64,000 nt of DNA from Kineococcus mangrovi (GTDB taxonomy: Bacteria > Actinomycetota > Actinomycetes > Actinomycetales > Kineococcaceae), in contig NZ_JBGGTQ010000002.1 of assembly GCF_041320705.1 (NCBI RefSeq), positions 558,001 through 622,000 of the forward strand, read 5' to 3'. Within the stretch, counting starts at the first letter, position 1. Each line of letters starts with the position of its first letter. The position numbers and the translations under genes were made by a program. Under the pieces are notes generated by a model. That model was given only the letters and a program-made list of their open reading frames with translations. It made no database searches and had not been told where the DNA came from. Shown piece by piece: positions 16,923-26,770 of the stretch.

Positions 16923-18902
16923 ATGACCGGACGAGGTGGTGTCGACGGCGAGTTGCTCAGTCGCACGGACATCGCCCTACTCACTGGCGTCAGTCGCCCC
17001 GTGGTGTCGGTGTGGCAGCGCCGTTACTCCGACTTCCCCCCGATCGCCCGCCAGGACGGTGGCCGCGACCTGTTTCGAGCGAATGAGGTCGCGGACTGGC
17101 TGCGGGAACGCTCGTTGGGCAACAACCCTGACGCCGCTCTCGACGTGGCGCTCTTCGCGCTGACCGGCGGCACTTCGACGCGCGACCATTTTCCCGCCGT
17201 GACGGCGCTCCTGGCACTGCGCGCCTGCGTGGGTGGATCTCTCGGGCAGGACGAGGAGGAGCTGCTGGAAGCCGCCGCGGAGCATGACCGGGCGGACCGT
17301 TTCCTGCGCCGGGAGGTCGAGGCGCTGGGCCGGCGGGTGGTCGGCGTCAGCGGGGTCGTGGACGCCGTCGTCGAGGCAGCCAGGACGCCGGTGCGCGCGG
17401 TCACGTCCCTGTACGCCGCCCGGTACCGGCTGGGGCTCGGGGACCACGTGTCGACGGCGTTCGGGGGTCCGCTCCTGGACCTGGTGGCCTCGGTGGTCGA
17501 GGAGCTGCTGCAGCGCAGCGCCGATCCGGTCTTGTGCGACGCGTCCGGCAGTGACGACCTCCTGGCTCACCTGGCGGCCCGGCGGGGCGATGTCGAGCCA
17601 CCTCGGGTCCTGGTGCCGACGGGGAACGGGGAGTCGTTGCGGTCGCTGCGGCGCCGGTCGGCGGCGATGGGCTGGTTTGCCGCCGATCACGACGGCACCG
17701 CGCTGCCCGGGAACGCTGTCCTGGTGGCGCAGTTCCCCACCCCGTACCGCCCGGCGACGACGGACGTGGAGATCGCGGAGGCGGTGCGCGCTTTGACGGT
17801 GGGTCTCACCGGCGGTCAGCGCGCCGTGGTCGTGGGGCCGGCGAGTGCGCTGTGCGACGCGGCTCCCGGAGCTGCGGTCCACGACCACCGCGCGGCGGCT
17901 CTGCGTACCGGTCGTGTCCGCGCCGTCGTCCGTCTGCCGGCGGGGTCGTGGACGGTCCGTCCCCGCCAGTCCCTCGCGCTGTGGGTTCTCGACGCCGAAC
18001 CGCACGACAGCGTCGGGCTCGCGGACCTCAGCGCGTCCACACTGGCCCCGGACGTCACGTTCGACCTGGTGTCCGACGTGCTGGCCGTGATCGACCACCT
18101 CGACCCCCTGCAGGGGCGGGCCTACCGGTTCCTGCGGCCGGTCCGCCGTCAGGACGTGGCCCCTCTCGACGACCTGCTGCGGGGAGCCCGGAGCAGCGCC
18201 CGGTTCGCGGTGAACCCCGCGGCCGCCGAGGCCCTGCGCCTCGATGCGCTCACGGAGCGCCTCACCCGCCCCCTCCCCGCGCTGACGTTGACGGTGGACC
18301 ACGGTGAGCCGCAGGTCGCGACCCGGGTCCGGCTGGGCGACCTCGTCGCCGACGGGACGGTCCACGTCCTCAGCGGCACCCGTTTCCCGGACGTCGCGCT
18401 CCCCGGGGGCAGCACCCGCGTGCTGTCCCCGGCCGACCTGATCGGCGACGCCACGGCACCGCGGCGGGTGGACCGACTCGCGCTGGTCGCCGCCGTCCCG
18501 GCAGTGCAGTTCACCGCCCCGGGCGACGTCGTCTTCTGCACCTCCCCTGCGGTGGGCGCGGTCGTGGACCGGGAGGGCCTGTCGGCCGTGCGGTTCCCGG
18601 CCCGGGTACTGCGTATCGGGGAAGCGGCGTCAGGCTGGCTGGGGCCGGAGGTGGTAGCGCAGGCCGTCCGTGCCGGTCCCGGGCGGGGGCCGTGGCGGTC
18701 GTGGACCGTCCCGGTGGTCCCCGACGGGCAGGGGCCACACCTGGAGCGAGCGCTGCGGGAAGTCCGCGCCGTGCGGGACGACCTCGCGACGCGCCTGGCC
18801 GCAGCGGACGCCCTGACCGCCGAGATGCTGGAGGCGACCACGACCCGCGCAGTGCGCTTCCCCGCTGAACCCGACGAACCGACCGACGACCAGGAAGGCT
18901 GA
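16923..18902 (+). CDS. HTH plus degenerate N6-adenine methyltransferase/TRD-like protein of type I RM operon
   Basis: 659 residues. An N-terminal MerR/excisionase-like HTH (LLSRTDIALLTGVSRPVVSVW, about residues 11-31) is followed by a HsdM-like core. VLCDASGSDDLL (about 203-214) takes the place of the SAM motif D-P-x-CGSGG, VAQFPTPY (about 268-275) replaces NPP(F/Y), and RAVVRLPAGSW and RQSLALWVL match later HsdM strands. The C-terminus has an HsdS-like segment (FTAPGDVVFCTSPAVGAVVDREG) and a helical tail. Both catalytic motifs are lost, so it is probably a regulatory or DNA-recognition subunit. It starts the operon, 2 bp before hsdM. Confidence 0.75.
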   Translation: MTGRGGVDGELLSRTDIALLTGVSRPVVSVWQRRYSDFPPIARQDGGRDLFRANEVADWLRERSLGNNPDAALDVALFALTGGTSTRDHFPAVTALLALRACVGGSLGQDEEELLEAAAEHDRADRFLRREVEALGRRVVGVSGVVDAVVEAARTPVRAVTSLYAARYRLGLGDHVSTAFGGPLLDLVASVVEELLQRSADPVLCDASGSDDLLAHLAARRGDVEPPRVLVPTGNGESLRSLRRRSAAMGWFAADHDGTALPGNAVLVAQFPTPYRPATTDVEIAEAVRALTVGLTGGQRAVVVGPASALCDAAPGAAVHDHRAAALRTGRVRAVVRLPAGSWTVRPRQSLALWVLDAEPHDSVGLADLSASTLAPDVTFDLVSDVLAVIDHLDPLQGRAYRFLRPVRRQDVAPLDDLLRGARSSARFAVNPAAAEALRLDALTERLTRPLPALTLTVDHGEPQVATRVRLGDLVADGTVHVLSGTRFPDVALPGGSTRVLSPADLIGDATAPRRVDRLALVAAVPAVQFTAPGDVVFCTSPAVGAVVDREGLSAVRFPARVLRIGEAASGWLGPEVVAQAVRAGPGRGPWRSWTVPVVPDGQGPHLERALREVRAVRDDLATRLAAADALTAEMLEATTTRAVRFPAEPDEPTDDQEG

Positions 18903-18904
18903 TC

Positions 18905-20527
18905 ATGCCCCCGAGGAAACGCGCCGCGGCACCGGCCGCTCCCACTACGATGAAGGAGCTCAAGGACACGCTCTGGAAGGCCGCGGACAAGCTCCGCGGC
19001 TCCATGGACGCCTCGCAGTACAAGGACGTCGTCCTGGGCCTGGTGTTCCTCAAGTACATCTCCGACGCCTTCGACGAGCGCCGCGACCAGCTCCGGGCGG
19101 AACTGCTCGCCGACGACCTGCGGGAAGACCAGGTCGAGGGCCTGCTCAACGACGCCGACGAGTACACCGGTCACGGCGTCTTCTGGATCCCGCAGACCGC
19201 GCGCTGGTCCTACCTCGCCGAGAACGCCAAGGGGCTGCCCGCGTCGGGTGATCAGCCGGCCAAAACGATCGGCACCCTCGTCGACGAGGCCAACACCCAC
19301 GTCATGGCTTCGAACCCGACCCTGCGGGGAACGCTACCGTCCGGTTTCAACAAGGACAGCGTCGACCAGCGCCGCCTCGGCGAACTCGTGGACCTGTTCT
19401 CCAACGCGCGTTTCCGCGGCGAGGGCGCCTCGAAGGCTCGCGACCTGCTCGGTGAGGTGTACGAGTACTTCCTCGGGAAGTTCGCCGCCGCCGAGGGCAA
19501 GCGCGGCGGGGAGTTCTACACACCCCCCGGCGTGGTGCGGGTGCTAGTGGAGGTGCTGGAGCCGTACAGCGGCCGGGTGTACGACCCGTGTTGCGGCTCC
19601 GGCGGCATGTTCGTCCAGACGGAGAAGTTCCTCGAGCGGCACGCCAAGGACCCTCAGGCCATCGCCGTCTACGGGCAGGAGTTCAACGAGCGCACCTGGC
19701 GGATGGCGAAGATGAACCTCGCCGTCCACGGCCTCGGCGGCGACCTCGGCCCGTCCTGGCAAGACACTTTCGCCCGCGACGTCCACCCCGACCTCCAGGT
19801 CGACTACGCGATGGCGAACCCTCCGTTCAACGTCAAAGCGTGGACCCGTGACCCTGAGGACCGGCGCTGGCGGTTCGGCACGCCCCCAGCGACGAACGCG
19901 AACTACGCGTGGATCCAGCACATCCTGTCCAAGCTCGCCCCCGGCGGCTCCGCCGGCGTCGTCATGGCCAACGGGTCGATGTCCTCCAACAGCGGCGGCG
20001 AAGGCGAGATCCGCGCCCGCCTCGTCGAGGCCGACCTCGTCTCCTGCATGGTGACGCTGCCGACGCAGCTGTTCCGTTCCACCGGGATCCCGGTGTGCGT
20101 GTGGTTCTTCGCCAAGGACAAGGCACCGGGCGCTCGCGGGTCGGTCGACCGGCGCGGGCAGGTGCTGTTCATCGATGCCCGCGAGCTGGGGCACATGGTG
20201 GACCGCACGGAGCGAGCGCTGTCGGACGATGACCTCGCTTGCATCGCTGGCACCTTCCATGCTTGGCGGGGCACCCCGTCGGCTTCGAAAAAGGGGCTGA
20301 CTTACGAGGACGTACCGGGATTTTGCAGGTCGGCGACGCTCGCGGAGATCAAGGCTTCGGGCTATGCACTGACGCCGGGGCGATACGTGGGATCCGCCAA
20401 TGTGGGGGAGGACGGCCAGCCGCTGGAGGAGAAGATCGAGCGACTGACGGAGGAGCTACTCGCGCAGTTTGAGACGTCGGCGCGCTTGGAGGCCTCGGTG
20501 CGGGAGCAGCTGGAGAAACTGGGATGA
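18905..20527 (+). CDS. hsdM: Type I restriction-modification methyltransferase subunit
   Basis: 540 residues. The N-terminal HsdM helical domain (LWKAADKLRGSMDASQYKDVVLGLVFLKYIS) leads into the methyltransferase domain, with GGEFYTPPGVVRVLVEVL, the SAM motif YDPCCGSGGMFVQ near residue 225 and the catalytic NPPF near residue 307. It methylates adenine in the target sequence as part of M2S1 and R2M2S1 complexes. AGGAAGG precedes the ATG. Its stop overlaps the hsdS start (ATGA). Unlike the upstream methyltransferase-like protein, all catalytic residues are intact. Confidence 0.95.
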   Translation: MPPRKRAAAPAAPTTMKELKDTLWKAADKLRGSMDASQYKDVVLGLVFLKYISDAFDERRDQLRAELLADDLREDQVEGLLNDADEYTGHGVFWIPQTARWSYLAENAKGLPASGDQPAKTIGTLVDEANTHVMASNPTLRGTLPSGFNKDSVDQRRLGELVDLFSNARFRGEGASKARDLLGEVYEYFLGKFAAAEGKRGGEFYTPPGVVRVLVEVLEPYSGRVYDPCCGSGGMFVQTEKFLERHAKDPQAIAVYGQEFNERTWRMAKMNLAVHGLGGDLGPSWQDTFARDVHPDLQVDYAMANPPFNVKAWTRDPEDRRWRFGTPPATNANYAWIQHILSKLAPGGSAGVVMANGSMSSNSGGEGEIRARLVEADLVSCMVTLPTQLFRSTGIPVCVWFFAKDKAPGARGSVDRRGQVLFIDARELGHMVDRTERALSDDDLACIAGTFHAWRGTPSASKKGLTYEDVPGFCRSATLAEIKASGYALTPGRYVGSANVGEDGQPLEEKIERLTEELLAQFETSARLEASVREQLEKLG

Positions 20528-21753
20528 CTGAAACCTTTGGGCGCGCGACCACTCTCGGCAATCTGTGTGAGGAAGGTGGCGGCGGCATCCAAACAGGCCC
20601 ATTTGGTAGCCAATTGCACGCAAGTGACTACACAGTCGAAGGCATTCCGGTGGTCATGCCTGTAAACATCGGGGACAACCGTGTCGTCGAAGCGAACATT
20701 GCTCGGGTTTCACAGCAAGATGCCGATCGGCTCAGCAAGTACAGACTGACCGAAGGGGACATCATCTATTCGCGTCGAGGCGACGTTGAACGGCGAGCGC
20801 TCGTTCGGTCGGATAGCGCGGGGTGGCTCTGCGGGACGGGTTGCTTGCGAGTTCGCCTAGGCGACCACTCACCACACGATAATCGATTCATTTCTTACCT
20901 GCTGGGCACTGCAAACGTGAGGGAGTGGATTGTTCGCCACGCAGTGGGGGCGACCATGGCGAATCTCAATACAAGCATTCTCGGAAGCGTTCCCCTAGAT
21001 ATCCCGGAGCCACGCACCCAGCACGCGATCGCGGACGTTCTGGGTGCACTCGACGACAAGATCGTTTCTAATCAGCACGCTGCCACAGTTGCCGAATCAG
21101 TGCTTTCCTCTCAATTTCGGTCACTAGGCTTGGATAGTGAGCCAGCCGCAAACGAGTGGGTGGTAAGTGAAATCTTCGACCTTAATCCGCCCCGACCAAA
21201 ACCGCATCAGGGTCCGGCGGTCTACCTCGACATGGCCAGCCTGCCCAATGATGGCATGGTAGTGACCGAATGGTCAGAGAGACCCCCTACTGGAGGTGCG
21301 CGCTTCATCAACGGCGACACGCTACTAGCACGCATCACGCCATGCCTCGAGAATGGCAAGTGCGGGTATGTCAACTTCCTGCCAGACGGAAACGTCGGCG
21401 TGGGTTCCACGGAGTACATTGTTATGCGCTCCAAAGCAGATTTTCCGCTTGAGCTCTCATACTTCCTGGCGAAAAGCCCCCGTTTCACAGCCTTTGCCAT
21501 ACAGCAGATGGTGGGATCATCGGGTCGCCAGCGCCTGTCCGCCAAGGACCTCGCCGACTACCCCCTCAGCATCGTGGGCCGCGACGCCATGGCCACTTTT
21601 GGTCGCCGAGCAGCACCCACATCCGCGCTGCTTCGAAGCTATGCAGATGAGAACACCGTTCTCGCCGCCTTGCGTGACACCTTGCTACCCGCCTTGACGT
21701 CCGGCCGCCTGCGCGTCCGCGATGCGGAGAAGCTCGTCGAGGACGCCACCTGA
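20524..21753 (+). CDS. hsdS: Type I restriction-modification specificity subunit
   Basis: 409 residues with two target-recognition domains. TRD1 runs to about residue 180 (IQTGPFGSQLHASDY, LTEGDIIYSRRGDVERRA, ANLNTSILGSVPLDIPEP) and TRD2 to about 380 (INGDTLLARITPCLENGKCGY, GSSGRQRLSAKDLADYPL). Each is followed by a conserved helix (QHAIADVLGALDDKI; ADENTVLAALRDTLLPAL). It sets the DNA sequence recognised. Base composition is clearly less GC-rich than the flanking genes (roughly 20530-21650), and rarer codons are frequent. This fits recent exchange of recognition domains. Confidence 0.93.
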   Translation: MTETFGRATTLGNLCEEGGGGIQTGPFGSQLHASDYTVEGIPVVMPVNIGDNRVVEANIARVSQQDADRLSKYRLTEGDIIYSRRGDVERRALVRSDSAGWLCGTGCLRVRLGDHSPHDNRFISYLLGTANVREWIVRHAVGATMANLNTSILGSVPLDIPEPRTQHAIADVLGALDDKIVSNQHAATVAESVLSSQFRSLGLDSEPAANEWVVSEIFDLNPPRPKPHQGPAVYLDMASLPNDGMVVTEWSERPPTGGARFINGDTLLARITPCLENGKCGYVNFLPDGNVGVGSTEYIVMRSKADFPLELSYFLAKSPRFTAFAIQQMVGSSGRQRLSAKDLADYPLSIVGRDAMATFGRRAAPTSALLRSYADENTVLAALRDTLLPALTSGRLRVRDAEKLVEDAT

Positions 21754-21842
21754 CACCTGCCGAACTTACAAGTCGTCTTGAGAACTACTTGGCAAGCCTG
21801 TCGGAAGCTTGATAAGCAAGTAGCCCACCCGAGGAGGTCGCT

Positions 21843-23573
21843 ATGCCCGAGCCCGTGGACGTCGCCGAGCTGCTCGACGTCCTGCGTCGGATCGGCGGCG
21901 AACCGGAGACCGTCGAGGTCAAGAGCGGCGCCGGCGGCTTCCCCGGTTCGCTGAAGGAGACGCTCGTCGCCTTCGCCAACACCGACGGCGGCACGGTCCT
22001 CGTCGGGGTGGACGAGGACGCCGGTTTCCAGGTCGTCGACCTGCCTGACGTCGCCCGGTACCGCGACAACCTCGTCGCCCTCGCCCGGGACACGATCACC
22101 CCTCCCCTCACGGTGTCCACGGACATCGTCGAGGTGGAGGGGCGGCTCGTGCTCCTCGGCCAGGTGCCGGACCTGCCCGCCGACCAGCGCCCCGCTTACG
22201 TCACCTCCAAGGGCATGACCACCGGCGCGTACCTGCGTACCGGGGACGGCGATCGGCGGATGAGCGAGGGGGAGATCGGGCTCCTCTACGCCTCCCGCAC
22301 CCAGCCCACCTACGACCAGGAACCCGTCCCCGGCACCAGCACCGAGGACCTCGACCAGGACCTCGTGCGCCGTACCCTGGAGCGGGTCCGGGCAGGGTCG
22401 CCACGGCTGCGCCGGTCTAACGACACGGTGGTCCTGCACAACATCGGCGTCCTCGCCGAGCGGCGGCCGGACTCCCCTCTCACTCTCGCCGGGCTGCTCA
22501 CCTTCGGGGACTACCCGCAGCGCCTCTTCCCGCAGCTCATGGTGTCCGTCGTCGTCCACCCACCAGAACGGGGTGAGACCCGGTTCCTCGACAACGTCAC
22601 CGTCCGCGGCCCCATCCCCGACCTCGTCAGTGAGTCCCTCGCCGTGCTGCGGCGCAACCTCGCCGCCCGCGCCGTCATGACCGGCACCGGCCGCCGCGAT
22701 CAGCTCGAATTCCCCCTGGGATCCGTCCGCGAGGCCATCGTCAACGCGGTGCTGCACCGCGACTACAGCCCCCTGACCCGCGGGACGCAGGTCCAGGTCG
22801 ACCTCTTCCCCGACCGGCTCGTCGTCCGCAGCCCCGGGGGCCTGTACGGCGGGCTCACCACCGACGACCTCGGGCAGAACCGCGCCTCGTCCTCCCGCAA
22901 CGCCGTCCTCGCCAGCCTGCTGTCCGACACGTACCTGCCCCACTCCGACGAACTCATCGCGGAGAACCGGCACACCGGGGTGCCGACGATGATCGACCTG
23001 GCCCGGGACAACGGTCTGCCTCGGCCCGTTTTCGACAGCAGCATCCTCAGCTTCACCGTCACCATGGACCGCTCCCAGCTCCTCGGGCCGGACGTGCGGC
23101 GATGGATCGCCGCCGTGGCAGGGCGTTTGCCCAGCCCACGGCACGAGGTGGCGCTCGCGATGCTGCGCACCGGCCCGGTCACCAACAGCGTCCTGCGCGA
23201 GTGGGGCGCCAACCGGGTCGAAGCCGGGCAGGTCCTGCGCGACCTGGTGACCGCCGGCCTCGCCGTGAAGGAAGGAGGCCGCCGGTACGCCCGCTACCGC
23301 CTCACCGCACCTACCGACCTGACGCTCGCTCCCCAGCCACCGAGCCTCCCGACCGATACCTCGGACACCGAGGATCGGGTCGCCTCAGCGCTGCGGTCCC
23401 TCGGCGAGGCGACCACCCAGCAGCTCCTCGACGCCACCGGCTTCAGCCGGCCCACCGTCAACACCCACGTCAACGCCCTCGTCGCCCGCGGCCAGGTCGT
23501 TCCCGAGGGAGCCCGCACCAGCCCCAAACGCCGCTACCGATGGGTCGGCGACACCGGAGGAGACCGCCGATGA
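21843..23573 (+). CDS. AlbA_2 (Schlafen-like) ATP-binding protein with C-terminal winged helix
   Basis: 576 residues. The N-terminal AlbA_2/Schlafen domain has ETVEVKSGAGGFPGSLKETLVAFANTDGG-type sequence (about residues 18-47) and GVDEDAGFQV. A GHKL ATPase-like C-terminal domain is suggested by FPLGSVREAIVNAVLHRDYS (about 283-302) and LVVRSPGGLYGG. Winged-helix segments end the protein (TTQQLLDATGFSRPTVNTHVNAL). Its last codon overlaps the hsdR start. Genes of this type are often lodged inside type I operons; the role is not established, but regulation or an associated defence activity is likely. Confidence 0.85.
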   Translation: MPEPVDVAELLDVLRRIGGEPETVEVKSGAGGFPGSLKETLVAFANTDGGTVLVGVDEDAGFQVVDLPDVARYRDNLVALARDTITPPLTVSTDIVEVEGRLVLLGQVPDLPADQRPAYVTSKGMTTGAYLRTGDGDRRMSEGEIGLLYASRTQPTYDQEPVPGTSTEDLDQDLVRRTLERVRAGSPRLRRSNDTVVLHNIGVLAERRPDSPLTLAGLLTFGDYPQRLFPQLMVSVVVHPPERGETRFLDNVTVRGPIPDLVSESLAVLRRNLAARAVMTGTGRRDQLEFPLGSVREAIVNAVLHRDYSPLTRGTQVQVDLFPDRLVVRSPGGLYGGLTTDDLGQNRASSSRNAVLASLLSDTYLPHSDELIAENRHTGVPTMIDLARDNGLPRPVFDSSILSFTVTMDRSQLLGPDVRRWIAAVAGRLPSPRHEVALAMLRTGPVTNSVLREWGANRVEAGQVLRDLVTAGLAVKEGGRRYARYRLTAPTDLTLAPQPPSLPTDTSDTEDRVASALRSLGEATTQQLLDATGFSRPTVNTHVNALVARGQVVPEGARTSPKRRYRWVGDTGGDRR

Positions 23574-26500
23574 GCCCGTCCAGCCGCCCGTCCGAAGCCG
23601 ACTGGGAGCAGATGGCCAAGGAGGTCCTCGGCGACCTCTTCTGGAACGCGACCACCGGCCCGGAGATCGCCCCTGGGTCCGGGGAACGCGAGAGCTGGAA
23701 CGAGCTCCTGCTCCGTGGGCGCCTGCGCGCGGCGATGATCCAGCTGAACCCGGATGTCGCCCGGCAGTACGTGGACCAGGCCATCACTGAGATCACCACC
23801 CCGCAGTCCCAGGACGACCGCGCCGAGAACTACCGGGTGCACCGGTTCCTCACCGAGGGGTACCGGGGCATCACCTACGTGGACCAGGACGGCCAGGAGC
23901 AGACCCCCACCCTGCGCCTGGTGGGCTCTCAGCCCCACGAGAACGACTGGCTCGTCGCAAACCAGGTGACGATCGTGTCCGGGGACCACGAACGCCGCTT
24001 CGACGTCGTCCTCTACCTCAACGGCCTGCCCGTCGTCGTGGTCGAGCTGAAGAACGCCGGCACCCTGCACGCCGACGTCGCCTCCGCCCACGCCCAACTG
24101 CAGACCTACGTGCGCGAGTTCCCCCTCGCATTCCGCTTCGCGGTCTTCGTCGTCGCCACCGACGGCATCAGCACCCGCTACGGCACGCCCTTCACGTCCC
24201 TGAACCACTTCGCCCCCTGGAACGTCGACGACGACGGCAGGCCTGTCCGGCTCGGCGACACCCGAACGGACGAGCTCGGCAGCACCCCGCTCGACGTCCC
24301 GTTCCACGGCCTGTTCAACCAGGACCGGTTCTTGAAGATCCTCCAGCACTACGTCGCCTTCGACGAAGGCGACGCCGGGCTGCTTAAACGCATCGCCAAG
24401 CCCCACCAGTACTTCGCCGTCACACGAGCCCTCGCCGCCACCGTCCAGGCCGTGGGCAGCAACGGCAAGGCCGGCGTCGTCTGGCACACCCAGGGCTCGG
24501 GCAAGTCCATGGAGATGGAGCTCTACGCGAACCGCGTCGTCCGCCACCCGGCACTGCGCAACCCCACCATCGTCGTCATCACCGACCGCACCGAGCTCGA
24601 CGGTCAGCTCTTCCAGGCCTTCGAGCGCAGCACCCTGCTACCCGAGCGGCCCCAGCAGGTGCTGCGCCGGGCCGACCTGCGGGCTGAACTCACCGGCCGC
24701 GTCTCGGGGGGTATCTACTTCACCACGCTGCAGAAGTTCGGTCTCAGCCCCGACGAGAAGCGCGCCGGGACGGTTCACCCCCTGCTCAGCGACCGCTCCA
24801 ACATCGTCATCGTCGTCGACGAGGCCCACCGCAGCCACTACGACGACCTCGACGGGTACGCGCGGCACCTCGCCGACGCCCTGCCCCGCGCCACCCGCAT
24901 CGCGTTCACCGGCACCCCCATCTCGGAGACCGAGCGCGATACCCAGGACGTCTTCGGCGACTACATCGACATATACGACCTCACCCGCGCCGTCGAGGAC
25001 GGCGCGACCGTCCCGGTGTACTTCGAAGGCCGCCTCATCAAGGTCCAGACCCCCGAGGACGTCACGGACGACGTCCTCGACGCCGCCGCCGACGCGGCCA
25101 CCGCAGGGCTCGACGACGTCGAACGCGACCGCATCGAACGTGGCGTCGCCGTCCTCAACGCCGTCTACGGCGCGCCCGCCCGCCTCGCCACCCTCGCCGC
25201 CGACGTGGTCGCGCACTGGGAGACGCGCCGCGCCGCCATGTCCGCACCGCTGGGCACTCCGGAGACGCCCGCGGTTCCCGGCAAGGCGATGATCGTGTGC
25301 GCGACGCGAGAGATCTGCGCGCGCCTGTACACCGCGATCGTCGAACTGCGCCCCGACTGGCACACCGACGCCCTGGAGAGCGGCCGCATCAAAGTCGTCT
25401 ACTCCGGCGACGCCACCGACAAGCCGCCCGTCTCCGACCACGTGCGCCGCGACTCCGCCAACGAGGTCGTGAAGAAGCGGCTCAAGGACCCCGACGACGA
25501 GCTGGAGATCGTGCTCGTCCAGAACATGATGCTCACCGGGTTCGACGCACCCCCGTTGCACACCCTCTACCTCGACCGCCCCCTCAAGGGTGCGCTGCTC
25601 ATGCAGACCCTGGCCCGGGTCAACCGCACCTTCCGGGGCAAGGAGGACGGTCTCCTCGTCGCCTACGCGCCCATCGAGGGCAACCTGCAGCGTGCCCTCG
25701 CGGAGTACACCGCCACCGACCGCGCGGCCAAACCCGTCGGCAAGACCACCGAGGAAGCCGCCGACCTCGTCGAGCAACTCCTGGACCAGCTGCGGGCGAT
25801 GCTCGGCGCCGAGGGCTGGCAGCCGACCGACGACACTGTCCACCGCGCCAGCCTGAAGAAGATCACCCGGACGGTGAACTGGCTGCGGAGCCCCGGGACT
25901 CCCGGCAACCAGGTCGAGGACGGCGAGAAGGACCTCGGTACCCGCTTCCGCGAAGCCACCAGCAGCCTCAGCCGCTACTGGGCCCTCGCCGGGGGCAGCG
26001 ACCGCCTCGCGGACCGACGCGACGAGATCGCCTTCTACGAGGAGGTCCGCGTGTGGATGGCGAAGTTCGACGCCGAAGAACGCCAAGCCGACGGCCGGCC
26101 CATCCCCGAGGACGTGCAGGTCGCCCTCAACCGGCTGCTCGCCGAGACCGTCGTGTCGGGCGAGGTGCTCGACATCTACCAGGCGGCCGGCATCCCCCGC
26201 CCTTCGCTGCAGGACCTCACCCCGGACTACGCCCACCAGGCCCAGCAGGCGCAGAACCCGCACCTGGCCATCGAGGCCCTGCGCAAGCTCGTCCAGGAAG
26301 AAGGGGCGAAGGTGAGCCGGCACAACCTCCTGCGCCAGCGCGCGTTCTCCGACCGCCTCACCGACCTCATCCAGAAGTACACCAACCAGCAGCTGAGCTC
26401 AGCGCAGATCATCGCCGAGCTCATCGCGATGGCGAAGGAGGTGTCCGCCGAGGCCAGTCGCGGTCAGCGGTTCTCCCCTCCCCTCGACGAGGACCAGCTC

Positions 26501-26770
26501 GCCTTCTACGACGCCGTCGCCAGCAACGAGTCCGCGGTGGAGGTGCAGGGCGAGGGGGTCCTGGCGCAGATCGCCCGTGAGCTCGTCGCGATCGTGCAGC
26601 GGGACGCCAAGACCGACTGGACCGTGCGCGAGGACGTGCGGGCCAAGCTCCGCTCCTCCATCAAGCGCCTGCTCGTCAAGTACGACTACCCGCCGGACAA
26701 GCAGAAGGATGCGGTGCGCTTGGTGATCGAGCAGATGGAGGCGATGGCGCCGCGGTTGGCCGCTGCTTGA
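23570..26770 (+). CDS. hsdR: Type I restriction-modification endonuclease/translocase subunit
   Basis: 1066 residues. The N-terminal PD-(D/E)xK nuclease is seen at FDVVLYLNGLPVVVVELKNA (about 144-163). The SF2 motor has Walker A in WHTQGSGKSMEME (about 304-316), DEAH in IVVDEAHRSHYDD (about 414-426), motif III in IAFTGTPI (about 444-451) and motif VI in LMQTLARVNRTFRGK. A helical HsdM-docking C-terminus follows. It translocates DNA and cuts unmethylated targets at a distance. GGAGGA precedes the ATG, which overlaps the upstream stop. The gene appears full length and intact, so the system is probably active. Confidence 0.95.
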   Translation: MSPSSRPSEADWEQMAKEVLGDLFWNATTGPEIAPGSGERESWNELLLRGRLRAAMIQLNPDVARQYVDQAITEITTPQSQDDRAENYRVHRFLTEGYRGITYVDQDGQEQTPTLRLVGSQPHENDWLVANQVTIVSGDHERRFDVVLYLNGLPVVVVELKNAGTLHADVASAHAQLQTYVREFPLAFRFAVFVVATDGISTRYGTPFTSLNHFAPWNVDDDGRPVRLGDTRTDELGSTPLDVPFHGLFNQDRFLKILQHYVAFDEGDAGLLKRIAKPHQYFAVTRALAATVQAVGSNGKAGVVWHTQGSGKSMEMELYANRVVRHPALRNPTIVVITDRTELDGQLFQAFERSTLLPERPQQVLRRADLRAELTGRVSGGIYFTTLQKFGLSPDEKRAGTVHPLLSDRSNIVIVVDEAHRSHYDDLDGYARHLADALPRATRIAFTGTPISETERDTQDVFGDYIDIYDLTRAVEDGATVPVYFEGRLIKVQTPEDVTDDVLDAAADAATAGLDDVERDRIERGVAVLNAVYGAPARLATLAADVVAHWETRRAAMSAPLGTPETPAVPGKAMIVCATREICARLYTAIVELRPDWHTDALESGRIKVVYSGDATDKPPVSDHVRRDSANEVVKKRLKDPDDELEIVLVQNMMLTGFDAPPLHTLYLDRPLKGALLMQTLARVNRTFRGKEDGLLVAYAPIEGNLQRALAEYTATDRAAKPVGKTTEEAADLVEQLLDQLRAMLGAEGWQPTDDTVHRASLKKITRTVNWLRSPGTPGNQVEDGEKDLGTRFREATSSLSRYWALAGGSDRLADRRDEIAFYEEVRVWMAKFDAEERQADGRPIPEDVQVALNRLLAETVVSGEVLDIYQAAGIPRPSLQDLTPDYAHQAQQAQNPHLAIEALRKLVQEEGAKVSRHNLLRQRAFSDRLTDLIQKYTNQQLSSAQIIAELIAMAKEVSAEASRGQRFSPPLDEDQLAFYDAVASNESAVEVQGEGVLAQIARELVAIVQRDAKTDWTVREDVRAKLRSSIKRLLVKYDYPPDKQKDAVRLVIEQMEAMAPRLAAA

